A DNA stretch of 34,408 bases, from positions 1 to 34,408 of the forward strand of contig JACIXH010000033.1 in the NCBI GenBank assembly GCA_014360565.1. The letters run 5' to 3'. Source of the DNA: Nocardia sp. (GTDB lineage Bacteria > Actinomycetota > Actinomycetes > Mycobacteriales > Mycobacteriaceae). The stretch's first letter is position 1. Every line of letters begins with the position of its first letter. Positions 16,812 through 24,177 of this stretch are shown one piece after another. The notes beneath the pieces were generated by a model. It had not been told where the DNA came from and did no database searches. It saw only the letters and a program-made list of their open reading frames with translations. Made by a program: the position numbers and the translations under genes.

Positions 16812-17636
16812 GTGACGACTCGGGTGCGGCTCGGGATCAGTTATGACGGCACCGACTTCACCGGCTGGGCTCGTCAGCCGGGGTTGCGCACGGTGCAGGG
16901 TGTGCTGGAGGAGTCACTGTCGAAGGTGTTGCGCGAGCCCCTTCAGTTGACGGTCGCCGGGCGTACCGACGCGGGCGTGCACGCGCAGGGCCAGGTCGCG
17001 CACTTCGACACCACGGCCGAGTTCGACGCCGACAAATTGATGTACCGGATGGCGAAATTCCTGCCGAAGGATGTGCGGATCACCGAAATCCGCACCGCCC
17101 CTCCCGAATTCGACGCGCGCTTCTCCGCGATCCGCCGCCATTACGTCTATCGGCTCACCACCGCCCTCTACGGAGCGCAGCCGTTGCAGGCGCGCGGTGT
17201 GGTGCCGTGCAAGCCCGGCGTCGATCTCGAGGCCATGCGCGCCGCCTCGCGGAATCTGCTGGGTCTGCACGACTTCGCCGCCTTCTGCCGACGTCGCGAA
17301 GGCGCCACCACCATCCGCGAACTCCAGCGCTTCGACTGGGAACGTGACGGCGACCTGCTCACCGCCTACGTGAGCGCCGACGCCTTCTGCTGGTCGATGG
17401 TCCGCAGTCTGGTCGGGGCCGTCCTCGCGGTCGGTGAAGGCCGGCGCACGCCCGAATGGACCAAGACCCTCCTCGCCGCCACCGAACGATCCAGTTCGGT
17501 CACCGTCGCCCCCGCCCACGGCCTGAGCCTGGTCGCCGTCGATTACCCCGCCGACGCCGATCTCGCCGCTCGCAATGCTCAAACCCGTGAGACACGAACC
17601 GTTCCAGCCCCCGATGGCGGTTGCTGCGGACAATGA
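16812..17636 (+). CDS. truA: tRNA pseudouridine(38-40) synthase TruA
   Basis: TruA converts uridines 38-40 of the tRNA anticodon arm to pseudouridine. The 274-residue protein begins at GTG 16812, placed 5 bases after a perfect AGGAGG (16801-16806). An ATG at 16807 is out because it runs into a stop after two codons. The catalytic Asp53 lies in the motif [10 protein letters not shown], and [28 protein letters not shown] and [14 protein letters not shown] are further family blocks. The last 25 or so residues form a non-conserved tail that overlaps the longer possible starts of the next gene. Confidence 0.96.
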   Translation: MTTRVRLGISYDGTDFTGWARQPGLRTVQGVLEESLSKVLREPLQLTVAGRTDAGVHAQGQVAHFDTTAEFDADKLMYRMAKFLPKDVRITEIRTAPPEFDARFSAIRRHYVYRLTTALYGAQPLQARGVVPCKPGVDLEAMRAASRNLLGLHDFAAFCRRREGATTIRELQRFDWERDGDLLTAYVSADAFCWSMVRSLVGAVLAVGEGRRTPEWTKTLLAATERSSSVTVAPAHGLSLVAVDYPADADLAARNAQTRETRTVPAPDGGCCGQ

Positions 17637-17667
17637 TGGAACCGAGGTTCGGATCGGGAGTGAGGTA

Positions 17668-18639
17668 GTGGCCGTGGTGGTGTTGTCCGCAGACAGCGGC
17701 GAGTCCTTCGCCGAGTGGGAATCGTGGCTGTCGGAAAGCTATGTGCCGTTGACGGTGGACCCGCAACGCGACCAGCCCTTTCACGGGGGGATTCGCCGAC
17801 ACCGAATGCGCGGCTTCGATCTGTCCTCGGTCAGCGCGAGCGGACAGCGCATCCGGCGCACCAAAAGCGGGATCGCCAGGACCGACGGTGAATTCCTGCT
17901 CGTGTCCATCGTGACCGAGGGGTTCGGCCGATTGCACCAGGACGGCAGGATCGCCGCCGTACGTCCGGGTGAGATGGTCTTCTACGACACGTCGCGCCCT
18001 TATCACTGGGACATCGAGGGATCGTGGGCTCAAGTCGTGGTCCAGGCGCCGATGGCCGAGTTGCTCACCCACCTGGGGACCGAGAGCGCGCGCCTGCCGA
18101 CCGCGGTCACCGTGACCGCCGACAGTGCGGGCGGCGTGGTATCCGGGTTCTTCCGGCAGCTGGCCGCGGTCGTGCAGACCGAGCCGGGGCAGGCCGCCGT
18201 CCTCGCCGACAACGGTGTCGCGCTGCTGGCCTCGGCGGTTCGGCTGGCCGCGGGCGGACTGCCCGCCGGTGAGCCCGCGCGAGCACTCTCACGCGAACAG
18301 GTACTGGCGTTCATGCGCGCGCGGTGCACCGATCCCGGTCTGACCATCGATGCCATCGCGCGGGCCTGCCTGGTATCGCGCCGCGGCCTCTATCGCCTGT
18401 TCGACGAGGTCGGTGACGGTCTGAGCACCGTGCTGCGGCGGATGCGGGTGGAGTGCGCGAAGGCCATGCTGGTGGCAGACTCGATGAAGTCGATGACCTC
18501 GATCGCGGCGTCCGCCGGGTTTTCCTCCGAACGGCATTTCTTCCGCGCTTTTCGGGAGGAGACGGGGATGACGCCGCGCGAGTATCGGCTGGCCGCGACG
18601 GGTGGGTGGTCGAACAAGCCGGTCGGTTGGCACGGATAG
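17668..18639 (+). CDS. AraC-family transcriptional regulator
   Basis: This protein has an N-terminal sensing half resembling the AraC_binding_2 group (FAEWESWLSESYVPLTVDP; GEFLLVSIVTEGFGRLHQDGR; DTSRPYHWDI) and a C-terminal double helix-turn-helix domain in the last 100 residues (LTIDAIARACLVSRRGLYRLF; SMTSIAASAGFSSERHFFRAFREETGMTPREYR). The start is uncertain. GTG 17668 (323 residues) has GGGAGTGAGG upstream and avoids truA. ATG 17614 (341) and ATG 17575 (354) overlap truA and lack a ribosome binding site. The nitrilase-like gene follows after 93 bases. A 21-base-spaced direct repeat in that gap, beginning over this gene's stop codon, looks like its binding site, so it probably activates that gene. 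The inducer is unknown. Confidence 0.88.
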   Translation: MAVVVLSADSGESFAEWESWLSESYVPLTVDPQRDQPFHGGIRRHRMRGFDLSSVSASGQRIRRTKSGIARTDGEFLLVSIVTEGFGRLHQDGRIAAVRPGEMVFYDTSRPYHWDIEGSWAQVVVQAPMAELLTHLGTESARLPTAVTVTADSAGGVVSGFFRQLAAVVQTEPGQAAVLADNGVALLASAVRLAAGGLPAGEPARALSREQVLAFMRARCTDPGLTIDAIARACLVSRRGLYRLFDEVGDGLSTVLRRMRVECAKAMLVADSMKSMTSIAASAGFSSERHFFRAFREETGMTPREYRLAATGGWSNKPVGWHG

Positions 18640-18663
18640 TCAGTCGACTGGCACGTATTGACA
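18628..18663 (+). promoter_or_regulatory. Direct repeats next to a TTGACA box: candidate AraC-type activator site
   Basis: TGGCACGGAT (18628-18637) and TGGCACGTAT (18649-18658) match at 9 of 10 bases and are offset by exactly 21 bases, two helical turns, as is typical of AraC-family sites. The second copy touches a -35-like TTGACA (18658-18663), and no good -10 follows, which fits activator dependence. A palindrome, CAGTCGACTG (18641-18650), lies between. The regulator assignment is inferred from adjacency. Confidence 0.5.
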
Positions 18664-18732
18664 GTTTGGGCGGCGCGATTCTGAGAGAGAGTGAAACGAA
18701 GACACTTACTCCGATGAGCGACAGGGGGCACG

Positions 18733-19665
18733 ATGAGCCGAGTACGCGTGGCAGCGGTGCAAGCCGAGCCGAAGTGGTTGAACTTGTCGGCGGGGGTAGA
18801 GCAGGTTATCGGGTGTATCGACGCGGCCGCTGACGGTGGTGCTCAGCTGGTCGCCTTCCCCGAGACCTTCCTGCCCGGTTTTCCGTGGTGGATGTGGCTG
18901 AATTCGGTCGACTGGGGTGGAGAGTTTCTCGCTCGGTATCTCGCGAACGCGCTGACTGCCGACGGGCCGGAACTGCGAGCCGTCGCCTATGCCGCGCGCC
19001 GCAAGGGGGTGCACGTCTGCCTCGGGTTCGCCGAGCGTGCCGGGCACGAGGTGTTCATGTCGCAGGCCTTGATCGACACCGACGGCAAGACCGCGGTCGT
19101 GCGCAAGGCTGAACCGACGGGGCTGGAGCGCACCGTGTTCAGCACCTCCGACGGTGGCCTGCTGGTCCGCGATACCGGGCTCGGCCGCATCGGCGTCCTC
19201 GGCGGAACCGACCATATGCGGGCCGACCTGCGCGCCCGCATGCACGAGCAACGCGAACAGATCCACGTCGCCGCGTGGCCCGGCTTCACCGTGTACTACG
19301 GCGAAGACAAGGAATGGGGTCAGGAACTCGACACCGCCGCCAGCGTGCGCTACGCGATGGACGGGTCCACTCACGTGATCGCCCCGGTCGCGGTCGTGCC
19401 GGTGGCCGGGTGGGAGGTGGTCGACGCGCGAATGCCCGACCGGCGTCTGCTGCGCGGTGGCGGAGGTGTTTCGCGGATCTTCGGGCCGGGTGGTCTGGAA
19501 CTCGCCGCGCCGCTGGCCGAGGGGCAAGAGGGTCTGCTCTTCGCTGACCTCGACATCAACCGGTCCTCGCGCCCCGGCCTCGGCGACCGCACGGCCCTGC
19601 GGGTCGCCAGTGGCCGGATCGCACGTCGTGAGCCGGGTCGTGCGGTGTTCGCCGAACCGGCGTGA
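18733..19665 (+). CDS. Nitrilase-family homologue lacking the catalytic cysteine (probable pseudoenzyme)
   Basis: The 310-residue protein aligns throughout with bacterial nitrilases (carbon-nitrogen hydrolases that convert nitriles to acids): FPETFLPGFPWWMWL with Glu44, RKAEPTGLERTVF with Lys125, LGRIGVL and QIHVAAWPGFTVY, DTAASVRYAM and GGGGVSRIFGPGG. However, the nucleophile block that usually reads NCWEH is GGTDH here, so the catalytic Cys position is Gly158 and the following Trp-Glu are Thr-Asp. The later GQC segment is also changed (GSTHV). The reading frame is intact and length normal, so this is not simple decay. It may bind a ligand, act as a regulatory partner, or catalyse something else. 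The ATG has GGGGG upstream. An AraC gene precedes it. Confidence 0.85.
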   Translation: MSRVRVAAVQAEPKWLNLSAGVEQVIGCIDAAADGGAQLVAFPETFLPGFPWWMWLNSVDWGGEFLARYLANALTADGPELRAVAYAARRKGVHVCLGFAERAGHEVFMSQALIDTDGKTAVVRKAEPTGLERTVFSTSDGGLLVRDTGLGRIGVLGGTDHMRADLRARMHEQREQIHVAAWPGFTVYYGEDKEWGQELDTAASVRYAMDGSTHVIAPVAVVPVAGWEVVDARMPDRRLLRGGGGVSRIFGPGGLELAAPLAEGQEGLLFADLDINRSSRPGLGDRTALRVASGRIARREPGRAVFAEPA

Positions 19666-19733
19666 CCAGCCCGCGTCGCCTCTTCGCCGGAGACCGATGG
19701 CGATCAGCTCGCTCTGTGATCAGCGGGCACGGA

Positions 19734-21110
19734 CTATCGCAGCGGCACCGAGACGTCGGCGCCACCCTCACGGGTCACACGCGCGTTCACCTTGGCCAGC
19801 GTGGGCGTCGGGACGAAACCGCCTGCGAGTAGCGCCTCGCCCTGCCGGAACCAGGGAGCCTGGGCGAGTAGGCCGCTGGGGGCGTAGCCGAAGTAGGTGC
19901 CCAGTTCCGCGAGGTCGGCGGGTGAGGTCATTTTCATCAGAGCGAGGTTGTCGCACTGGGAGATGATGCCCGGATGCACCTTCGACGGGCGTTGGGTCGA
20001 AAGGAGTAGCCACAGCCCGAATTTGCGGCCCTCGGCGGCGATCTGGATCAATCGTTCGCGCACCGCGACGGCCACCGGCGACTCCAGTCGGGGTGAGGCG
20101 AGGTTGTGGGCCTCGTCGATCACCAACAGGACCGGACGGCGTTCTTCCCGCTTGGCCCACAGGTCGTCGAGCAGCGACAGTGCGACGACGAGTTGCTGTG
20201 CGGGCGTGGAGAATCCGCCGAGGTCGAGGACCGTCACGTCGGGGCGCTCGGCGACGATGTCGGTGACCGCGCGATCGGCGCCCGCCCAGACCTCCCAGTC
20301 GAGCAGCCCCAGATTCTCCACGCGCATCGCGAGACGCCGGCGAGCCGGGGTGTCGACGGCGCGCAATCCGGTCAGCACGTCGTCGAGCTCACCGGTCATC
20401 ACCGCTGACAGATGGACCAGTTCGTTGAACTCCTCCCGATCGGCTACCGGATCCAGTTGGAGTACCGCGGCTTTGGACTTGAGCGGCATGTCGATGAACT
20501 TCGCGCGCAGTCGACCGGGCGGTTGCGCCTTCGGGCGCAGCACGCGGATATCTCGCTCGCGGAGGGCTTGCGCGGTCGGGCCGGTGGCGCCGGGAACGAC
20601 CTCCCCGATGCGGACGAAGTCGGAATTCGGGTCGAGGACGACGATCGGTAGCGCGGTATGCGCGATCAGCTGTTCGAGGACGACGCCGAGGGCGTAGGTC
20701 TTGCCCGAACCGCTCTGTCCGCACCAGAACGTATGCCGGTTGAACCGGGTGGGCAGCAGCCGGGCCGGGCCGCCGGGCGTCGACAGGCTCACGCCGACCT
20801 CGAGTTCGGCGCCGGTGGTGTGGTGGAGCGCGGCGACGGTGTCACGATCGGCGGGACGCACCTCGCCGCCGTCGAAAGCATGACTGGCCTTCGTGTCGAT
20901 CCCGTCATCGGTGAGTTCGCCGATCAACCTGCCACGCAAACCGGCCGGCACCGTGACAGTGCGTTCCTCGACCAGCGCGAGCTGCCTGCGTCCTGTGCAA
21001 CTGACGACAATCAATGATCCGGCGGAAAACGGACTGGCCGCGGCATTGTCGACGACGAACGAACGACCGTCCTCGGACCGAGCGGACAGGACGGCGGATT
21101 CGGCAGACAT
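19734..21110 (-). CDS. HerA-like (DUF87) P-loop ATPase
   Basis: A 458-residue ATPase of the HerA/FtsK clade. An N-terminal beta-rich HAS-barrel-like region (to about residue 110) precedes the Walker A GQSGSGKT at 131-138, a DPNSDFVRIGEV segment typical of HerA proteins, the Walker B VLLVIDEAHNLASPR, and the sensor-like GLWLLLSTQRPSKVHPGIISQCDN. The ATG at 21110 is preferred because GGGAGGA lies 8 bases upstream; a start 24 bases earlier has none. HerA enzymes usually translocate DNA with the nuclease NurA, but no NurA-like gene is adjacent, so the role (DNA processing, conjugation-like or other) is open. It is convergent with the nitrilase homologue and lies downstream of csoR on the same strand. 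Confidence 0.82.
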   Translation of the reverse strand: MSAESAVLSARSEDGRSFVVDNAAASPFSAGSLIVVSCTGRRQLALVEERTVTVPAGLRGRLIGELTDDGIDTKASHAFDGGEVRPADRDTVAALHHTTGAELEVGVSLSTPGGPARLLPTRFNRHTFWCGQSGSGKTYALGVVLEQLIAHTALPIVVLDPNSDFVRIGEVVPGATGPTAQALRERDIRVLRPKAQPPGRLRAKFIDMPLKSKAAVLQLDPVADREEFNELVHLSAVMTGELDDVLTGLRAVDTPARRRLAMRVENLGLLDWEVWAGADRAVTDIVAERPDVTVLDLGGFSTPAQQLVVALSLLDDLWAKREERRPVLLVIDEAHNLASPRLESPVAVAVRERLIQIAAEGRKFGLWLLLSTQRPSKVHPGIISQCDNLALMKMTSPADLAELGTYFGYAPSGLLAQAPWFRQGEALLAGGFVPTPTLAKVNARVTREGGADVSVPLR

Positions 21111-21188
21111 GGGCGTGTCCTCCCGGTGACGCATCGACAGGCATCCTGCTGGGTCAACCAGTAGAGCACGCCGCCGCTCGCCGGCGAC

Positions 21189-21220
21189 GGACCGTCGTCA
21201 GGCAAGTCGGACGACGGTCC
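21189..21220 (-). terminator. Hairpin downstream of csoR
   Basis: GGACCGTCGTC (21189-21199) and GACGACGGTCC (21210-21220) form a perfect 11-base-pair stem with a 10-base loop directly after the csoR stop. It is likely to end csoR transcription before the HerA-like gene, though there is no T tract. Confidence 0.6.
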
Positions 21221-21224
21221 GAGG

Positions 21225-21569
21225 TCAGGACCTGACCAGTCGCGCGATCGCGTCGGTGGCCTCTTTGATCTTGGCTTCGGCCTCGGGGCCGCCGGCGACC
21301 GCGGCATCGACGACGCAGTGCGCGATGTGGTCCTCGAGCAGGCCCATCGCGACGGCCTGTAGCGCCTTGGTCATGGCGGAGACCTGCGTGAGGATGTCGA
21401 TGCAGTACTTTTCCTCTTCGACCATCCGCTGCAGTCCGCGCGACTGTCCCTCGATGCGACGCAAGCGCTTGAGGTAGTCCTCCTTGGCCGTGATGTAGCC
21501 ATGGGCCGCATGGCCGGTGTGACCTGCGTGCTCGTCGCCGGTCGCGGTGTCGGGGGTGGGTGTAGTCAC
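21225..21569 (-). CDS. csoR: CsoR/RicR-type copper-sensing repressor
   Basis: A small all-helical metal-sensing repressor of 114 residues that leaves DNA when it binds Cu(I). The CsoR signature is complete: Cys56, His81 and Cys85 with the family spacing (C-x24-H-x3-C, in KYCIDIL and LEDHIAHC), after the helix YLKRLRRIEGQSRGLQRMVEE. The first 25 residues form an unusual tail with His14, His17, His20 and His23 every third position, possibly extra metal ligands. The start is GTG 21569 with GGCGAGGAG upstream. A RicR-type operator lies 44-58 bases upstream. No copper ATPase or chaperone gene is adjacent, so it may act on unlinked genes, as mycobacterial RicR does, and on itself. Confidence 0.92.
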   Translation of the reverse strand: MTTPTPDTATGDEHAGHTGHAAHGYITAKEDYLKRLRRIEGQSRGLQRMVEEEKYCIDILTQVSAMTKALQAVAMGLLEDHIAHCVVDAAVAGGPEAEAKIKEATDAIARLVRS

Positions 21570-21612
21570 CGAAGGTCTCCTCGCCTGGCTGGTAGCTCGC
21601 GTGGCGAACTAA

Positions 21613-21627
21613 TACCCCCCTAGGGTA
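21613..21627. promoter_or_regulatory. CsoR/RicR operator
   Basis: TACCCCCCTAGGGTA is TACCC and GGGTA separated by five bases, which matches the palindrome I recall for the mycobacterial RicR box. It lies between csoR (minus) and the methylthioadenosine phosphorylase-like gene (plus). TATTAG on the minus strand (21608-21613), a possible csoR -10 box, touches it, which suits autorepression. Confidence 0.75.
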
Positions 21628-21702
21628 CAGTTCCGCGACGGAATTGTCAGATGGGAGTCCCCGGTGCCGCGTGCGGTCGGTCCGGGCGGAACAATCGTCG
21701 GC

Positions 21703-22509
21703 ATGAGTTCGCTACCCCGGCCCGCACTCGCCGTCATCGGCGGCAGCGGTTTCTATGACTTCTTCGACAACGACGCGGACCACGTCGAGGTCGACACACC
21801 GTATGGCGCGCCGAGCGCGCCGGTCGCGATCGGCGAGGTGGAAGGCCGTGCCGTCGCCTTCCTGCCGCGGCACGGCAAGCAGCACGAGTTCGCGCCGCAC
21901 ACCCTGCCCTACCAGGCGAATATGTGGGCGCTGCGCTCGCTCGGGGTGCGCCGGGTGTTCGCGCCGTGTGCTGTCGGCAGCCTGCGCGCCGATTGGGGGC
22001 CGGGCACTGTCGCGGTGCCGGATCAACTCGTCGACCGGACATCGGGCCGTCCGCAGACCTACTTCGACGGCGGCGGCATCCATGTCTCCTTCGCCGACCC
22101 CTACTGCGACGACCTGCGCGCTGCCGCGGTGAAGTCCGCGGGCGATCTTCGCGTCGAGGAATCCGGCACGATGGTCGTGGTCCAGGGGCCCCGCTTCTCG
22201 ACCCGCGCCGAGAGCCGCTGGTTCGCCGGGCAGGGCTGGGACCTGGTCAATATGACCGGCCACCCCGAAGCCGTTCTTGCCCGCGAGCTCGAAATGTGTT
22301 ATGCGGCAGTCGCTCTCGTCACCGACCTCGATGCAGGCCTCGAAGAGGGCGACGGCGTGCACGCGGTCGACGTGTTCGCCGAGTTCAAGAAAAACCTCGG
22401 ACCGTTCAAGGAGCTCATGCGTCGCGCGGTCACCGCGGTCGACGGCGACGGCACCTGCGAGCGCTGCCGGGTGCACGCCGGGGTGGCGCTGCCGTTCGAA
22501 CTGCCCTGA
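21703..22509 (+). CDS. mtnP: S-methyl-5'-thioadenosine phosphorylase-family protein
   Basis: The family cleaves methylthioadenosine (or other purine nucleosides) with phosphate in purine and methionine salvage. The protein begins ALAVIGGSGFYDFF with the phosphate-binding Gly-Ser, then PRHGKQHEFAPHTLPYQANMWAL, the sulphate/phosphate segment GPRFSTRAESRWF, and the base-binding region NMTGHPEAVLARELEMCYAAVALVTDLDAG. At 268 residues from ATG 21703 it fits the usual length. GTG 21664 would add 13 residues and has GGGAG upstream, so it remains possible. Substrate preference between methylthioadenosine and other 6-amino or 6-oxo purines cannot be fixed by eye. Its upstream region contains the CsoR operator. 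The stop abuts the next, convergent, gene with no spacer (TGATCA). Confidence 0.87.
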   Translation: MSSLPRPALAVIGGSGFYDFFDNDADHVEVDTPYGAPSAPVAIGEVEGRAVAFLPRHGKQHEFAPHTLPYQANMWALRSLGVRRVFAPCAVGSLRADWGPGTVAVPDQLVDRTSGRPQTYFDGGGIHVSFADPYCDDLRAAAVKSAGDLRVEESGTMVVVQGPRFSTRAESRWFAGQGWDLVNMTGHPEAVLARELEMCYAAVALVTDLDAGLEEGDGVHAVDVFAEFKKNLGPFKELMRRAVTAVDGDGTCERCRVHAGVALPFELP

Positions 22510-23514
22510 TCAGCCCGGCGGCCCGGTGACCTGCAACTGAGCGAGCATGAAAGCAGGCGCCGCGCCGCCGCCGGGCAGCGGTGAGACCTCGACGTCGACG
22601 GTGAGCCAGCCGCCCTTGTCCGCGGCCAGCCGCAATCCGGTCAGCCCGGCTCGGGTGGCGCCGGCCAGTACCTCGGCGCGCAGCGCGGCGATCCTGGGGC
22701 GGTCGTCGGGATGCGGGACGGTCCGCTCGTCGACCCCGCGCCAGCGCAGCCCTGGCACCGGTTCGGTGACCCATCGCACCGCCCGCACCTGCGCGATGTC
22801 GAGTATGACCAGATAGAGCCCGGGCTGGGACTCACGCAGCAGCTCCAGCGACGCTGCTTCGAACGACTTCTGTTGCGGGGCAATGCTCTCGGTGACGTCG
22901 ACCGCCACTCCTCGCCAGGCGAGGCGCTGCTCGTTTGCGCCGTTGCGCGCGGCGACCAGCAGTGAACGCGGGCCGATTCTCGAGTGCACCGTCGCGACTC
23001 CCGACCACCGGCTCCGTGGCTCCGAACAATTCAGCGCGCCGACGAATTCCAGGGCACGATCGAAGCGCTCGATGCGCTGAAACGGTTCGGCGCCGCTGTA
23101 TTCGGCAGGCGCCGAACCGAAGTGGGGGCCCAGGCCGGCCGGCTGGATGCGCACCACACGGCGGTGGGCGTCGATCTGAAACGGCGCGACGCTCAGCTCG
23201 GTATCCGGGGTATCCGGCCCGACCCACACCTGCACCGCATGGGGGGCCGAGCCCGGCCACAGCACCGGCACAGCTCGAAGCCTCTGCTCGGACCACGAAT
23301 TCCGTGACTTCGGCAGCATCTGCTCGACCGGCGCTCCGGTTTCGCGCGCCTGTGCGATCAACGGCTGCAGCCGGGCCGGAATGGCCCGTTGATACGACGC
23401 CCACTCGCGCGGCGTCGTGCCTGTGGTCAGCATCGACCAAGTCTGCGGCGTCCCCAGCGTCTCCACTAATTGCCAACGTCCGATTATCACGTGCGACAAC
23501 CCCCTGCGCCCCAT
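22510..23514 (-). CDS. PAS-like protein of the DUF5593 type, function unknown
   Basis: A 334-residue protein resembling actinobacterial proteins annotated DUF5593 or PAS/GAF-domain, whose N-terminus typically reads as here: WQLVETLGTPQTWSMLTTGTTPREWASYQRAI. Two similar-looking halves follow, with RWSGVATVHSRIGPRSLLVAARN and VAVDVTESIAP in the middle (a PAS-like region), then PGLYLVILDIAQVRAVRWVTE and HPDDRPRIAALRAEVLAG, which recall PAS folds. There is no transmembrane segment or catalytic output domain, so a ligand-sensing or adaptor role is possible. The start may be ATG 23514 or GTG 23490; the latter has AGGGGG upstream and a product eight residues shorter. It is divergent from the FMN reductase gene. 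Family assignment is from memory and moderately uncertain. Confidence 0.65.
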   Translation of the reverse strand: MGRRGLSHVIIGRWQLVETLGTPQTWSMLTTGTTPREWASYQRAIPARLQPLIAQARETGAPVEQMLPKSRNSWSEQRLRAVPVLWPGSAPHAVQVWVGPDTPDTELSVAPFQIDAHRRVVRIQPAGLGPHFGSAPAEYSGAEPFQRIERFDRALEFVGALNCSEPRSRWSGVATVHSRIGPRSLLVAARNGANEQRLAWRGVAVDVTESIAPQQKSFEAASLELLRESQPGLYLVILDIAQVRAVRWVTEPVPGLRWRGVDERTVPHPDDRPRIAALRAEVLAGATRAGLTGLRLAADKGGWLTVDVEVSPLPGGGAAPAFMLAQLQVTGPPG

Positions 23515-23597
23515 GAACGAAACCGACAGCTCTATCGTGCACGAGCCGACCAGCGGCTTCGGGACCGGGGCATCGCGGTGTAGCTAAGCTCGGCGCC

Positions 23598-24158
23598 ATG
23601 AACGCACCGCTGCGGTTGGAGATCGTCGTCGCCAGCACTCGTCCCCAGCGATTCGCCCCCGTGGTGGCGAGCTGGCTGGTCACCGCGCTGGGGGAGCGTC
23701 CGGAGTTCGAGGTGGGTGTGCTCGATCTGCGCGACGTGGCGCTGCCCGCCGACCTCACCGAAACCCCGGAGGTCGAGCTATTTCGCGCTCGGCTGGCCGC
23801 GGCGGACGCGTTCGTCGCTGTCACCTCCGAGTACAACCACGGCTACCCGGCTTCGCTCAAAACCGCGCTCGACAGTGCCAAGCACGAGTGGCGGGCCAAG
23901 CCGATCGGGTTCGTCTCCTATGGCGGGCTGTCGGGTGGGTTGCGCGCGGTCGAGCAGTTGCGCCAGGTGGTCGCGGAACTGCACATGGTCTCGGTGCGCG
24001 AATCGGTGAGCTTCGCCCAGGCCAAACGCCGCTTCGACGAGACCGGCATGACCGACGACGCCGCCGCGATCGACGCGTGCGACCGCATGTTGAACCAATT
24101 GGCCTGGTGGGGAACGACTTTGCGGGCCGCGCGCACGGTCGAGCCCTATCCGGGCTGA
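23598..24158 (+). CDS. NADPH-dependent FMN reductase-family protein
   Basis: A 186-residue flavodoxin-fold oxidoreductase that uses FMN and NAD(P)H to reduce flavins, quinones, azo compounds or metals. The phosphate loop ASTRPQRFAPVVASWL (residues 12-27), the central TSEYNHGYPASLKTALD (FMN isoalloxazine contact) and SYGGLSGGLRAVEQLR are the family blocks. The start is ATG 23598. It is convergent with eccE, 19 bases separating the stops, and divergent from the PAS-like gene. Physiological substrate unknown. Confidence 0.88.
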   Translation: MNAPLRLEIVVASTRPQRFAPVVASWLVTALGERPEFEVGVLDLRDVALPADLTETPEVELFRARLAAADAFVAVTSEYNHGYPASLKTALDSAKHEWRAKPIGFVSYGGLSGGLRAVEQLRQVVAELHMVSVRESVSFAQAKRRFDETGMTDDAAAIDACDRMLNQLAWWGTTLRAARTVEPYPG

Positions 24159-24177
24159 GCCGTCACGTCGAATCCGG

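Noticed and set aside
18733..19665. Nitrilase homologue as a frameshifted pseudogene
   Set aside because: Sequence on both sides of the altered cysteine block aligns in one frame to the end with normal length, so the change is substitution rather than decay.
19666..19733. Repeated GATCAGC between the nitrilase homologue and the HerA-like gene as a mobile-element scar
   Set aside because: The repeats are very short, direct, and without inverted ends or a transposase fragment.
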